DNA of 42,435 nucleotides from Thiohalomonas denitrificans (GTDB taxonomy: Bacteria; Pseudomonadota; Gammaproteobacteria; Thiohalomonadales; Thiohalomonadaceae), in assembly GCA_020725115.1 (NCBI GenBank), contig DYFR01000028.1, positions 1 to 42,435 on the forward strand, written 5' to 3'. This document shows positions 25,858-33,900 of the stretch, piece after piece. Both the position numbers and the translations under genes were made by a program. Below the pieces are notes generated by a model. The model did not search any database. It was not told where the DNA came from and was given only the letters and a program-made list of their open reading frames with translations. Each line of letters opens with the position of its first letter. The stretch's first letter is position 1.

Positions 25858-26238
25858 TCAATGCTGCTTGCCGCGGTAGTCCGCAATGGCGGCCTTGATG
25901 GCATCCTCGGCCAGCACCGAGCAGTGGATCTTCACTGGCGGCAGGGCCAGTTCCTCGGCAATCTGGCTGTTCCTTATCTGCGCTGCCTCATCGAGGGTTT
26001 TCCCCCTCATCCATTCGGTCACCAGCGAACTGGAGGCAATGGCGGAGCCGCAGCCATAGGTCTTGAACTTGGCATCCTCAATGACGCCATCCGGGCGTAC
26101 CTTGATTTGCAGGCGCATAACGTCACCACAGGCGGGGGCGCCAACCATGCCGGTGCCCACGTCGGGAGCGTCCTTGTCGAGCGCGCCGACATTACGCGGA
26201 TTTTCATAGTGGTCGATAACCTTGTCGCTGTATGCCAT
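25858..26238 (-). CDS. iscU: Iron-sulfur cluster scaffold IscU
   Basis: IscU is the scaffold on which IscS-derived sulfur and iron are built into [2Fe-2S] clusters. At 127 residues it is full length, starting MAYSDKVIDHYENPRNVGAL. The three ligand cysteines are at 37 (GAPACGD), 63 (YGCGSA) and 106 (KIHCSVLAED), with the conserved Asp39. The HscA-recognition motif LPPVK is intact at 99-103. GAGG precedes the chosen ATG; an upstream ATG at 26286 is not supported. Oddly it stands alone, without iscR, iscS, iscA, hscB, hscA or fdx, and ends in its own terminator, so it may be a displaced or second copy. Confidence 0.96.
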   Translation of the reverse strand: MAYSDKVIDHYENPRNVGALDKDAPDVGTGMVGAPACGDVMRLQIKVRPDGVIEDAKFKTYGCGSAIASSSLVTEWMRGKTLDEAAQIRNSQIAEELALPPVKIHCSVLAEDAIKAAIADYRGKQH

Positions 26239-26393
26239 CACTTCACCTCGCCAGAAACTGTGCTTCCCCTGCCGGTGGCAGGCCAATTACCCAGTAATTG
26301 ACTCAAGATTAGTCCTGTCGATGTGGCCCGTCAAGCAGGCAGTGGAAACCGCCGTATAATCGTCGCCTGATTCCCCATATCTTGTGCCGCCCC

Positions 26394-27593
26394 ATGCTGT
26401 CGCACCTGTTCCGCTCTCTCCAACATGCGCAGTTTCGCGCATTCTATTTCGGCCAGCTGATCTCCATTACCGGCACCTGGATGCAGAACATGGCGCAGGC
26501 CTGGCTGGTTTACCGCCTCAGCCACTCCACCCTGCTGCTCGGCATGGTGGCCTTTGCCGGGCTGTTGCCGGTGCTGCTGTTCGGGCTGGCGGGCGGCATG
26601 CTGGCCGACCGTATTCCGCGCCGCTCACTGCTTATCGCGGCACAACTGGTGGCCATGGCACAGGCCCTGTTGCTGACCGTGCTGGTATTCGGCGGCTGGG
26701 TGGAAACCTGGCATGTGGTGGTACTGGCCTTCGTGCTGGGCACGGTTCATGCGGTGGAAATGCCCAGCCGCCATTCCTTTCTGGCCGAGCTGGTACCGGC
26801 GGAGGATCTGCCCAATGCCATCGCCCTCAACTCCAGCGTATTCAATCTGGCCCGCTTCATCGGCCCCGCCATTGCCGGTGCCCTGGTGGCCAGTTATGGC
26901 GAGGGGCCGGTATTCCTGCTCAATGCATTCACCTTTCTTGCCGTACTGTGGGGACTGCTGGGCCTGACTGCGGGGCGCAGTGCAGCCACGGATATGGCAC
27001 ACAGCCAATGGCAGCGTCTGCGCGAGGGGCTGACATATGCCTGGGAGAACCGGCTGATCCGTGCGGCGCTGATCCTGCTCACCTTCTGCAGCCTGGCCGC
27101 ACCGGCCTACACCGTATTGATGCCGGTCTTTGCCCACCAGGTATTCAACGGCGGCGCCAAACAACTCGGTCTGCTGCTTGGCACCGCCGGCGCCGGTGCA
27201 CTGCTCGCCGCCATGCGCCTGGCCTGGCTAAGCGGGCGACAACATCTGGGCCATAACATTGCCCTGGCCGGCATGGCCGCCGGCGCCGGCATGCTGCTGT
27301 TCGCCAACACCACCACATTGCTGTTTGCCCTGCCCCTACTGGTACTGCTGGGTTTCGCCATCACCACCATTGCGGCATCCGTCAACACGCTGATTCAGAT
27401 GCAGGTACCCAATCAGCTGCGCGGCCGCATCATGGCGCTGTTTTCAGTGCTGTTCATCGGCATCACATCTCTCGGCAACCTGCTGGTGGGCTACACCGCC
27501 GCTCATCTCGGCGTGGTGACAACGGTAATGCTGGCGGGGATGCTGTGTCTGGGCAGCGGTGTGGTGTATCGACTGACGCAGCCGAAGATGTGA
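26394..27593 (+). CDS. MFS transporter, EntS-like (MFS_3)
   Basis: A 399-residue inner-membrane protein with 12 predicted helices. Typical blocks of this exporter group: FRAFYFGQLISITGTWMQNM then AQAWLVYRLS, the loop 2-3 motif GGMLADRIPRRSLL, EMPSRHSFLAELVPAEDLPN and AIALNSSVFNLARFIGPAIA. Members include the enterobactin exporter EntS and many uncharacterised proteins; the substrate is unknown. The ATG at 26394 is used rather than a TTG at 26382. A perfect TATAAT at 26355-26360 is a likely -10 box, although no good -35 accompanies it. Divergent from iscU. Confidence 0.92.
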   Translation: MLSHLFRSLQHAQFRAFYFGQLISITGTWMQNMAQAWLVYRLSHSTLLLGMVAFAGLLPVLLFGLAGGMLADRIPRRSLLIAAQLVAMAQALLLTVLVFGGWVETWHVVVLAFVLGTVHAVEMPSRHSFLAELVPAEDLPNAIALNSSVFNLARFIGPAIAGALVASYGEGPVFLLNAFTFLAVLWGLLGLTAGRSAATDMAHSQWQRLREGLTYAWENRLIRAALILLTFCSLAAPAYTVLMPVFAHQVFNGGAKQLGLLLGTAGAGALLAAMRLAWLSGRQHLGHNIALAGMAAGAGMLLFANTTTLLFALPLLVLLGFAITTIAASVNTLIQMQVPNQLRGRIMALFSVLFIGITSLGNLLVGYTAAHLGVVTTVMLAGMLCLGSGVVYRLTQPKM

Positions 27594-27617
27594 TTCGGCT
27601 GCCGTGTTACTGAAGAC

Positions 27618-28061
27618 TCAAGCCTGCTCAACGGCCACATGGCCATGACGGCGGCAATGCTGCAGCAGTTCATGCAGCAAGCGGTTCACCTGCCGTCGCT
27701 CATCACGCTGAAAACCCTGCGCCATGCGTGCCGCATAACCGGGCGGGATGTGCACGCAGTCCTGGTACCCCGTCACCTCGGCCAGCCGGGCGTCATGATA
27801 GATACGCACCCTGAGCAACAGGGGTGGTGGCAAATGCCCATCGCCGCCCAAAGACTTGGTCAGGGTCAGTAACGAAGTATGGGGTCCGCACTCCTCCACC
27901 TTGATGTGCAGGGCATGGTGGCCGGAATCTGCCCCCAGGACAAAAGAGAGACCGGACTGAAGTCGCGGCAACAGACGGCGGAACAGAAGGTAGTTTTCCT
28001 CGAATAGCCACAATGGATGCGGCGGCGGCTCCCGATGGCGGGACGTGGACATGCGGTTCAT
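27618..28061 (-). CDS. DUF1249 (YqiB-like) protein
   Basis: A 147-residue cytoplasmic protein with the DUF1249 pattern: LFEENYLLFRRLLPRLQSG, HIKVEECGPHTSLLTLTKSL, LLLRVRIYHDARLAEVTGYQ and GFQRDERRQVNRLLHELLQHC. E. coli YqiB belongs here; function is unknown to me. An ATG at residue 4 is an alternative start. Only 17 bases separate it from the fliA stop, so it is probably cotranscribed with fliA; convergent with the MFS gene. Confidence 0.85.
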   Translation of the reverse strand: MNRMSTSRHREPPPHPLWLFEENYLLFRRLLPRLQSGLSFVLGADSGHHALHIKVEECGPHTSLLTLTKSLGGDGHLPPPLLLRVRIYHDARLAEVTGYQDCVHIPPGYAARMAQGFQRDERRQVNRLLHELLQHCRRHGHVAVEQA

Positions 28062-28078
28062 GCAGGGGAGAGTACCAG

Positions 28079-28792
28079 TTACTTGCCCAACCAGTCACCG
28101 AGGCGTGCGCGCAGGCGCAGGTGGGCCTGGCCAAGCAACTGGCTGATGCGCGATTCGCTCACCTTGAGCACGGCACCAATTTCCTTCAGGTTGAGTTCCT
28201 TGTCGTAATAGAGGCTTACTACCAGCCGCTCACGTTCCGGCAGCATGTCGATGGCACTGGCCAGGCTGGAGGCAAAGCGCTCATCCTGCACGGCCTGCAA
28301 CGGCGCCGAAGAGCCACCGGCCTGTATGTCACCCATGGCGCCGTCGTCGATGCCCAAATCCTCGAAGTTGATTATCTTGCTGGTGCTGGCGTCCAGCAGG
28401 ATCTGGTGATATTCGTCGAGGGAGATTCCCATCTCGCCGGCCACCGCCTGATCGGAGGCATCGCGTCCGGTTTCCGCCTCCACCCGACGCACCGCCTCGG
28501 CCACATCACGAGCCTTGCGATGCACCGATTTCGGTGTCCAGTCATTGCGCCGCAGCTCATCCAGCATGGCGCCACGCACCCGAATCGAGGCATAGGTTTC
28601 AAAGCTTGCGCCCTGACACTCATCATAATGTCTGGCAGCATCGAGCAGGCCGATCATGCCGGCCTGGATCAGATCGTCGACCATCACACTGGCAGGGAGG
28701 CGACCGATCAGGTGATAGGCAATACGCTTCACCAGCGGCGCATGGCGCGTCACCAGTTCATCATTCGAGCGTATCCCCTGGGCGGTGTACAT
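28079..28792 (-). CDS. fliA: Flagellar sigma factor FliA (sigma-28)
   Basis: FliA directs RNA polymerase to late flagellar promoters (TAAA-N15-GCCGATAA). The 237-residue protein has region 2 in LVTRHAPLVKRIAYHLIGRL, VDDLIQAGMIGLLDAARHY and GASFETYASIRVRGAMLDEL then RRNDWTPKSVHRKAR, all FliA hallmarks. Region 3 and region 4 follow (LPERERLVVSLYYDKELNLK then EIGAVLKVSESRISQLLGQA). In Pseudomonas and Vibrio fliA follows flhF-fleN; here it stands after fliK, preceded by a terminator. A good target promoter exists in this same window before fliS. Confidence 0.96.
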   Translation of the reverse strand: MYTAQGIRSNDELVTRHAPLVKRIAYHLIGRLPASVMVDDLIQAGMIGLLDAARHYDECQGASFETYASIRVRGAMLDELRRNDWTPKSVHRKARDVAEAVRRVEAETGRDASDQAVAGEMGISLDEYHQILLDASTSKIINFEDLGIDDGAMGDIQAGGSSAPLQAVQDERFASSLASAIDMLPERERLVVSLYYDKELNLKEIGAVLKVSESRISQLLGQAHLRLRARLGDWLGK

Positions 28793-28854
28793 CTGGGCAT
28801 TTGATCATCTGGAAGATGGTCCGAAGTATGACACAGGTGCAAAGCGACCCGAAA

Positions 28855-28888
28855 CAAAAGGCCCGGTGCGCTACAGCGCACCGGGCCT
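28855..28888 (-). terminator. Rho-independent terminator after fliK
   Basis: Minus strand: GGCCCGGTGCGC TGTA GCGCACCGGGCC followed by TTTTG. It begins 25 bases after the fliK stop and separates fliK from fliA. Confidence 0.9.
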
Positions 28889-28912
28889 GAGTTATGCCTT
28901 CTGCCTGCGGTG

Positions 28913-30196
28913 TCAGGCGTAATAATCGACCATTCCGGAACCGCCGTGGAGAGGGGTTTCAGCCATCATGGCCTCATCACCTGTATCGTCATGGCCTCCT
29001 CCCCGCTGGCCTCGTCCCTGCTCGCCGGAAAAACCCTCGGCCTGATTGCGGCGCTGATCGAGGGACTGCTGGGAAACTTCGGACTGCGCCAGATTGAGGC
29101 CATTGTCCTGCAACATATCGCGCAGTCGCGGCATGGCCGCCTCCAGTGCCTCACGCGTAACGGCATGATGTGCCACAAAGGTCACCGAGGCCTGTTCCTT
29201 CTGCATTGAAATATGCACCTCAATCGGCCCCATGTTCCTGGGGTTGAGGTGGATCTGGGCCTCCTGCACGCCCTGCCTGGCCATCCACACCACGCGCTCG
29301 GCAAAGGCCTGATCCCAGCCGCTCTGGCGTAACGGCACATCCAGTGCCAGCGACTGAGCGGGGGCCGGCGCCGGCGCCGTGGTTGCCGCGGTGCTGCTCA
29401 CCGTGGATGCTGCCATGGTCAGCGGCGGCGCAGCCCCCTCTTTCACTGCCGTCAATCCAGCCAGCTTGAACAGTGCCTCGGCACTCTGGCCCTGTCCCTG
29501 ACGTCCCCCCATCTCGCCCCGCTGTCCATCCAGCTGCGCTGTCACGGCCTGCAATCCCTTGAGGAAACCGCTGTCCAGTTTGGCGTCATCCCCGTCTGCC
29601 AACAGGGTAGGCTGCTCTGCCACACGACCGGTCGCAGCCTGCCCACGCCCGGCCACCAGTGATTGTGCCCAGCGCGGCAGCTCGACGAGATCGATCTCAT
29701 CGGTCTCCCCCGCCAGTGCTGCATCGGCTTGCGTGGCAATGGCCACCGGCAAGGCAGGCGGCAAGATATTGCCGTCATTTGCCGCCTCCGCCAGCAATGC
29801 AACCTCATCCCCGGCACTATCGACCTCCGGCTCCACCAGCAAGACCGAACCCGGCAGCAGGATATCCGGCACCGTGATTTCGCCGGCAGCCATCTCATCA
29901 TCCGCACTGGCCACCGTAGCCTTTCCGTCCGCCGCCGCAGTCGCTGACACCGCCCCCCCCGATTCAGGCGTCGCGTCCTCCGCCCGGCTGGAATCCGCAT
30001 GTTTTGCGCTGGCCACGGGCTTTTCCGTTTCCCGCGTCGCAGGCTTCTGGCCTTCCCCTGCCTGATTCATCTGCCCTTTCAGGGTATTCCCGAACAGCCC
30101 GGAGCCCTCCTCGTTGCCCGCATTCTGGCGCCGGGCACTGCCGGCGCCGCCGGCGGGCTGCAACATCTCCGCTATTCCGCTCTTGGCATTCAACAT
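28913..30196 (-). CDS. fliK: Flagellar hook-length control protein FliK
   Basis: FliK measures hook length and switches the export gate from rod/hook to filament substrates. The 427-residue protein has a long, low-complexity Ala/Glu/Gly-rich N-terminal part, as usual for the ruler region. The conserved Flg_hook C-terminal domain is at about residues 300-385: LRQSGWDQAFAERVVWMARQ then GVQEAQIHLNPRNMGPIEVH, VTFVAHHAVTREALEAAMPR and LRDMLQDNGLNLAQSEVS. GGAGAG stands before the ATG. It has its own sigma-54 promoter in the short gap after fliJ, and a terminator after it. Confidence 0.93.
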   Translation of the reverse strand: MLNAKSGIAEMLQPAGGAGSARRQNAGNEEGSGLFGNTLKGQMNQAGEGQKPATRETEKPVASAKHADSSRAEDATPESGGAVSATAAADGKATVASADDEMAAGEITVPDILLPGSVLLVEPEVDSAGDEVALLAEAANDGNILPPALPVAIATQADAALAGETDEIDLVELPRWAQSLVAGRGQAATGRVAEQPTLLADGDDAKLDSGFLKGLQAVTAQLDGQRGEMGGRQGQGQSAEALFKLAGLTAVKEGAAPPLTMAASTVSSTAATTAPAPAPAQSLALDVPLRQSGWDQAFAERVVWMARQGVQEAQIHLNPRNMGPIEVHISMQKEQASVTFVAHHAVTREALEAAMPRLRDMLQDNGLNLAQSEVSQQSLDQRRNQAEGFSGEQGRGQRGGGHDDTGDEAMMAETPLHGGSGMVDYYA

Positions 30197-30239
30197 GACG
30201 TCTCTCCAGATCGCTTGCCTGTATTCTTGCCACTACACA

Positions 30240-30253
30240 GCAAATCGTGTGCC
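30240..30253 (-). promoter_or_regulatory. Sigma-54 promoter for fliK
   Basis: Minus strand TGGCAC ACGA TTTGCT: GG (30253-30252), ten bases, GC (30241-30240). This matches the sigma-54 consensus TGGCAC-N5-TTGC very well. It lies between the fliJ stop and the fliK start, ~45 bases before the ATG. Confidence 0.8.
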
Positions 30254-30263
30254 AGATATAAAT

Positions 30264-30719
30264 TCAGCCTTCGTCCTTGCCCAGCGTGGTACGTCCGCTG
30301 TGCTGCGCCATTTCATCGGCCTCTTTCTGCTCGCGCTGTCCCTGCTCGTACAGTTCCTGTTCGCTATAACGCTCCACCACCTTGTCCAGACTCTTGCTCT
30401 TGCCGTAGGCCTGCTGCCACAGCTGTTTCTTCTGCACACAGATCCGGGCGGCGTTCTGCACCATCTGCTGCTGCTGTTCGATGGCCTGGTTCAGACTGGC
30501 CATGAAGCGCTGCAATTCCTGAAACCGTGCGGCACTGATACCGCTGCTGCCCTGAGCATGACAATTCCTTGCATATTCGGCCTGATAGTCCTGCAATTCG
30601 GACAGCCGCTCCTCCTGCTCCTTCAGAAAGCGCTGTGCATTACCCAGCTCCTTGACTGCAGTCTGCTCCCGCATTTCCGCAATGCGCAGTACCGGCTGCA
30701 TGCGTTTCGAACGGGTCAT
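30264..30719 (-). CDS. fliJ: Flagellar export chaperone FliJ
   Basis: FliJ is the coiled-coil stalk of the FliI export ATPase. The 151-residue protein is almost entirely helical and charged: RSKRMQPVLRIAEMREQTAV, LGNAQRFLKEQEERLSELQD, FQELQRFMASLNQAIEQQQQ and KSLDKVVERYSEQELYEQ. Position directly after fliI supports the call. The 134-base fliI-fliJ gap is unusually wide and holds a family A repeat fragment. Confidence 0.9.
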   Translation of the reverse strand: MTRSKRMQPVLRIAEMREQTAVKELGNAQRFLKEQEERLSELQDYQAEYARNCHAQGSSGISAARFQELQRFMASLNQAIEQQQQMVQNAARICVQKKQLWQQAYGKSKSLDKVVERYSEQELYEQGQREQKEADEMAQHSGRTTLGKDEG

Positions 30720-30744
30720 TGATCACCTCAATCCATCAACATTC

Positions 30745-30777
30745 CTCAGCGCCGAAACGCTGAGGGCACAGAGAACG
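30745..30777. repeat. Fragment of a family A-type repeat between fliI and fliJ
   Basis: CTCAGCGCCGAAACGCTGAG forms a small hairpin and is followed by GGCACAGAGAACG, similar to the GCAGAGAACGCAGAG part of copy 1. The opposite arm is not found, so this may be a decayed copy. Confidence 0.5.
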
Positions 30778-30853
30778 ATATGGCACCGCCATTTGCCATT
30801 CCGGCCAGATGGTCAATCGACACCGCGTCTGACCGTTCTGGCAAGCGCCATGA

Positions 30854-32218
30854 CTACTTCCGCACCAGCGTTCCGCCCTGCCTGCCGGAGTTTTCCACCA
30901 CGGCGCCGAGGTCATGCATGCTTGCCTCGAAGGCAACCGGCTCGTTGATATCCTGCTGCAGAAAATCGGTAAGCGACGGGTAAAGCCGAATCGCCTCGTC
31001 GATCTGCGGATTGGAACCTTTGACATACGCACCGACGCTGATCAGGTCACGGTTCTGCTGGTAGGTGGAATAGATGCGCTTGAAACTGCGCGCCGCCAGC
31101 TGGTGTTCGGTGTCGGTGATCTCGGTCATGGCGCGGCTGATGGATGCCTCGATGTCGATGGCCGGATAGTGCCCCGCCTCTGCCAGCCGGCGCGACAGCA
31201 CCACATGTCCATCGAGTATGGCGCGTGCCGAATCGGCAATGGGATCCTGCTGGTCATCGCCCTCGGTCAGCACCGTATAGAATGCCGTGATCGAGCCGCC
31301 GCCCACATCGCCGTTGCCGGCGCGCTCCACCAGTTGCGGCAGCCTGGCGAATACCGAGGCCGGATAACCCTTGGTGGCCGGCGGCTCGCCAATGGCCAGC
31401 GCCAGCTCACGCTGCGCCTGGGCATAGCGGGTGAGAGAATCCATCAGCAGCAACACATCACGACCCTGATCACGAAAATATTCAGCCACACTGGTGGCCA
31501 AAGAAGCACCGTGCAATCGCATCACCGGAGTGGCATCTGCAGGCGCCGCCACCACTACGGCACGCGCCATCCCCTCTTCACCCAGGATGTTCTCGATGAA
31601 TTCCTTCACCTCGCGGCCACGCTCGCCGATAAGTCCCACCACGATAACATCCGCCGTAGTAAAACGCGTCATCATGCCGAGCAGCACACTCTTGCCCACG
31701 CCGCTGCCGGCAAACAGGCCCATGCGCTGGCCGCGCCCCACCGTGAGCAGGGTATTGATGGCACGCACGCCTACATCCAGCGGCTCACGGATGGGACGGC
31801 GCGCCATGGGATTGATGGAGCGTCCCGAAAGGGGAATGCGTGTCGTGGTCTCCAGCGGGCCCTTGCCATCCAGCGGCATGCCGGCACCGTCGATGACGCG
31901 GCCCAGCAAGGCATCGCCAACCGCCGCCTCGTAACTGCGCCCGGTAGGGATCACCCGTGCGCTGGGACCGATACCGCGAATGGGACCGGTAGGCATCAGG
32001 TACAGTTTTTCGCCGGAAAACCCCACCACTTCGGCCTCGATGGATTCGCCATCGGAGTTTTCCACCAGGCAGCGCGCACCCACATTGGCGCGCACACCGA
32101 CCGCCTCCAGGGTCAGGCCAATCATGCGCGTCAGCCGCCCCTCGACCACAAAGTTCTGCATCTCGCCCAGGCGATACCCGGCGCGCTGCAAGGCGGCAGA
32201 CCAGCGCTCACTACGCAT
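30854..32218 (-). CDS. fliI: Flagellum-specific ATPase FliI
   Basis: FliI is the ATPase of the flagellar type III export apparatus, on the cytoplasmic face of the basal body. The 454-residue protein has Walker A in [17 protein letters not shown] (about residue 170), the FliI/SctN signature [15 protein letters not shown], Walker B in [20 protein letters not shown] and the [20 protein letters not shown] block. The start at 32218 overlaps the fliH end by eight bases; the frame upstream is an artefact. Confidence 0.97.
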   Translation of the reverse strand: MRSERWSAALQRAGYRLGEMQNFVVEGRLTRMIGLTLEAVGVRANVGARCLVENSDGESIEAEVVGFSGEKLYLMPTGPIRGIGPSARVIPTGRSYEAAVGDALLGRVIDGAGMPLDGKGPLETTTRIPLSGRSINPMARRPIREPLDVGVRAINTLLTVGRGQRMGLFAGSGVGKSVLLGMMTRFTTADVIVVGLIGERGREVKEFIENILGEEGMARAVVVAAPADATPVMRLHGASLATSVAEYFRDQGRDVLLLMDSLTRYAQAQRELALAIGEPPATKGYPASVFARLPQLVERAGNGDVGGGSITAFYTVLTEGDDQQDPIADSARAILDGHVVLSRRLAEAGHYPAIDIEASISRAMTEITDTEHQLAARSFKRIYSTYQQNRDLISVGAYVKGSNPQIDEAIRLYPSLTDFLQQDINEPVAFEASMHDLGAVVENSGRQGGTLVRK

Positions 32219-32888
32219 CGCCCTGTTCCGGGGCAGTGTCGGTACGGCGCTCGCCGCCCAACAGTTGGGCCACCACCGCGGCAATACGCTTCTCTACCGT
32301 GGCATCGATTTGTGAGTGCTCGGCGCTGATGCGGCAACCGCCGCGTGTCAGCAGCGCGTCCTCCACGATGCGCCAGTTCGACTCTTCGCCCGCACCCGCC
32401 GTCAGATTCTCGCGCACCAGCACAGCATCGTCCGGATGCAGATGAATGCTGACCCGACGCGTTGCCGCCGGCAGCGCAGCCAGTGCTTCGCGCACCACGG
32501 CCACCACCTGACCCGGATCCGATTTCAATTCACGACGGATGATCTGCCGTGCAATGGCCAGAGCCAGCGTCACCAGTTCCTGCTCCACCACCTCATCCAC
32601 ATCCTGTAGCGGCGCGGTAAAGGCATTGATGATCTGATTGAGGCGCTGCACTGCGGCACGCACCTCTTTCTGGCCGGCGGCCAATCCTTCCTTGCGCCCG
32701 GACTCGAAGCCCTCGCGTTGGGCCTCCTGCCGGATCTGCTCCAGCTGCTCTGCCGTGAGCGGTTTCACCACCGAGGCATCCATCGTCTCCACGCAGGATC
32801 GACGCACACCCGGCGACTGCACATCCGGCAATTCCCACCGTTCATAAGCAGTCCGTGCGTCCGCACTGATGACCTTAGACGAACTCAT
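32211..32888 (-). CDS. fliH: Flagellar assembly protein FliH
   Basis: FliH binds and regulates FliI at the export gate. The 225-residue protein starts [26 protein letters not shown] precedes this ATG. The middle ([20 protein letters not shown] then [14 protein letters not shown]) contains the glycine-spaced helix GxxxG pattern typical of FliH. The C-terminal domain has [20 protein letters not shown] and [14 protein letters not shown]. Overlaps fliG (14 bases) upstream and fliI (8 bases) downstream, so all three are translationally linked. Confidence 0.93.
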   Translation of the reverse strand: MSSSKVISADARTAYERWELPDVQSPGVRRSCVETMDASVVKPLTAEQLEQIRQEAQREGFESGRKEGLAAGQKEVRAAVQRLNQIINAFTAPLQDVDEVVEQELVTLALAIARQIIRRELKSDPGQVVAVVREALAALPAATRRVSIHLHPDDAVLVRENLTAGAGEESNWRIVEDALLTRGGCRISAEHSQIDATVEKRIAAVVAQLLGGERRTDTAPEQGDA

Positions 32889-33885
32889 CACCACCGCCTC
32901 CCAGGGAGATGTCGCCGCTCTCCGCCATGCGGCGGGCAATGGCGAGAATTTCCTTCTGCGCCGACTCCACTTCGGACAGGCGCACCGGACCGCGCGCCTC
33001 GAGATCGTCGCGCAACATTTCAGCGGCGCGCTTGGACATGTTCTTCAGCACCTTTTCGGTTACCGCGGCATCCGCACCCTTCAGGGCAATAATCAGGGTG
33101 TCGGATGACACCTCGCGCAGCAATGCCTGAATGCTGCGATCATCCACTTCACCCAGATTGTCGAACACGAACATGAGATCCTGAATTTTCTGCCCCAGTT
33201 CACCATCAACTTCCTTCACCCGATCAATGATAGCCCCTTCCACCGCGGCATCCATGAAGTTGAGGATATTGGCGGCGGTCTTGGTGCCGCCCACGCTGGA
33301 AGACTTCAGGTTGCCGGATGAGCCGGAGAACTGCTTCTCAAGAATATCATCCAGCTCCTGCAACGCACTGGGCTGAATGCCGTCGAGACTGGCAATGCGC
33401 ATCAGGATATCGGCACGCATGTTTTCCGGCAGCAGGCCCAGCACCTCCGCCGCCTGATCCGAATCGAGATAGGACAGAACGATGGCGATGATCTGCGGAT
33501 GCTCCAGGCGCACCACCTCGGCAATGGAGCGCGGCTCCATCCATTTCAGCGCCTCCAGCCCCTTGGATGAACGGCCAAGCAGAATACGGTCTATAAGGCC
33601 GGCGGCCTTGTCTTCACCCAGTGAGTTGACCAGTATCTTGCGCAGGTAATCCTCGGAGCCAACACCGAGCGCGGTCTGATCACCAAAGGTCTCGGCGAAA
33701 TTGGAAACCACATCTTCGACCTGATCACGCGAGACATTGGAGGTGGAGGCCATCGCCTCACCGATGCGCTGCACCTCCTTCGGCCCCATATGCCGCATGA
33801 TCTCCGTGGCGACTTCCTCGCCCATTGCCATCATCAGGATGGCAGCGCGCTCCGGACCATTCAGCTTCGCTTTCTTTTCAGCCAT
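32875..33885 (-). CDS. fliG: Flagellar motor switch protein FliG
   Basis: FliG is the C-ring protein that interacts with the stator and sets rotation direction. The 336-residue protein starts with LNGPERAAILMMAMGEEVAT, and includes the EHPQ-like motif LEHPQIIAIVLSYL in the middle domain. The C-terminal torque domain carries the charged helix LREVSSDTLIIALKGADAAV and KRAAEMLRDDLEARGPVRLS. Located 15 bases after fliF. Confidence 0.97.
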   Translation of the reverse strand: MAEKKAKLNGPERAAILMMAMGEEVATEIMRHMGPKEVQRIGEAMASTSNVSRDQVEDVVSNFAETFGDQTALGVGSEDYLRKILVNSLGEDKAAGLIDRILLGRSSKGLEALKWMEPRSIAEVVRLEHPQIIAIVLSYLDSDQAAEVLGLLPENMRADILMRIASLDGIQPSALQELDDILEKQFSGSSGNLKSSSVGGTKTAANILNFMDAAVEGAIIDRVKEVDGELGQKIQDLMFVFDNLGEVDDRSIQALLREVSSDTLIIALKGADAAVTEKVLKNMSKRAAEMLRDDLEARGPVRLSEVESAQKEILAIARRMAESGDISLGGGGDEFV

Positions 33886-33900
33886 GATTAAAGCACCCGA

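Noticed and set aside
30914..32329. A 471-codon plus-strand frame opposite fliI.
   Set aside because: Antisense shadow of fliI with no recognisable domain.
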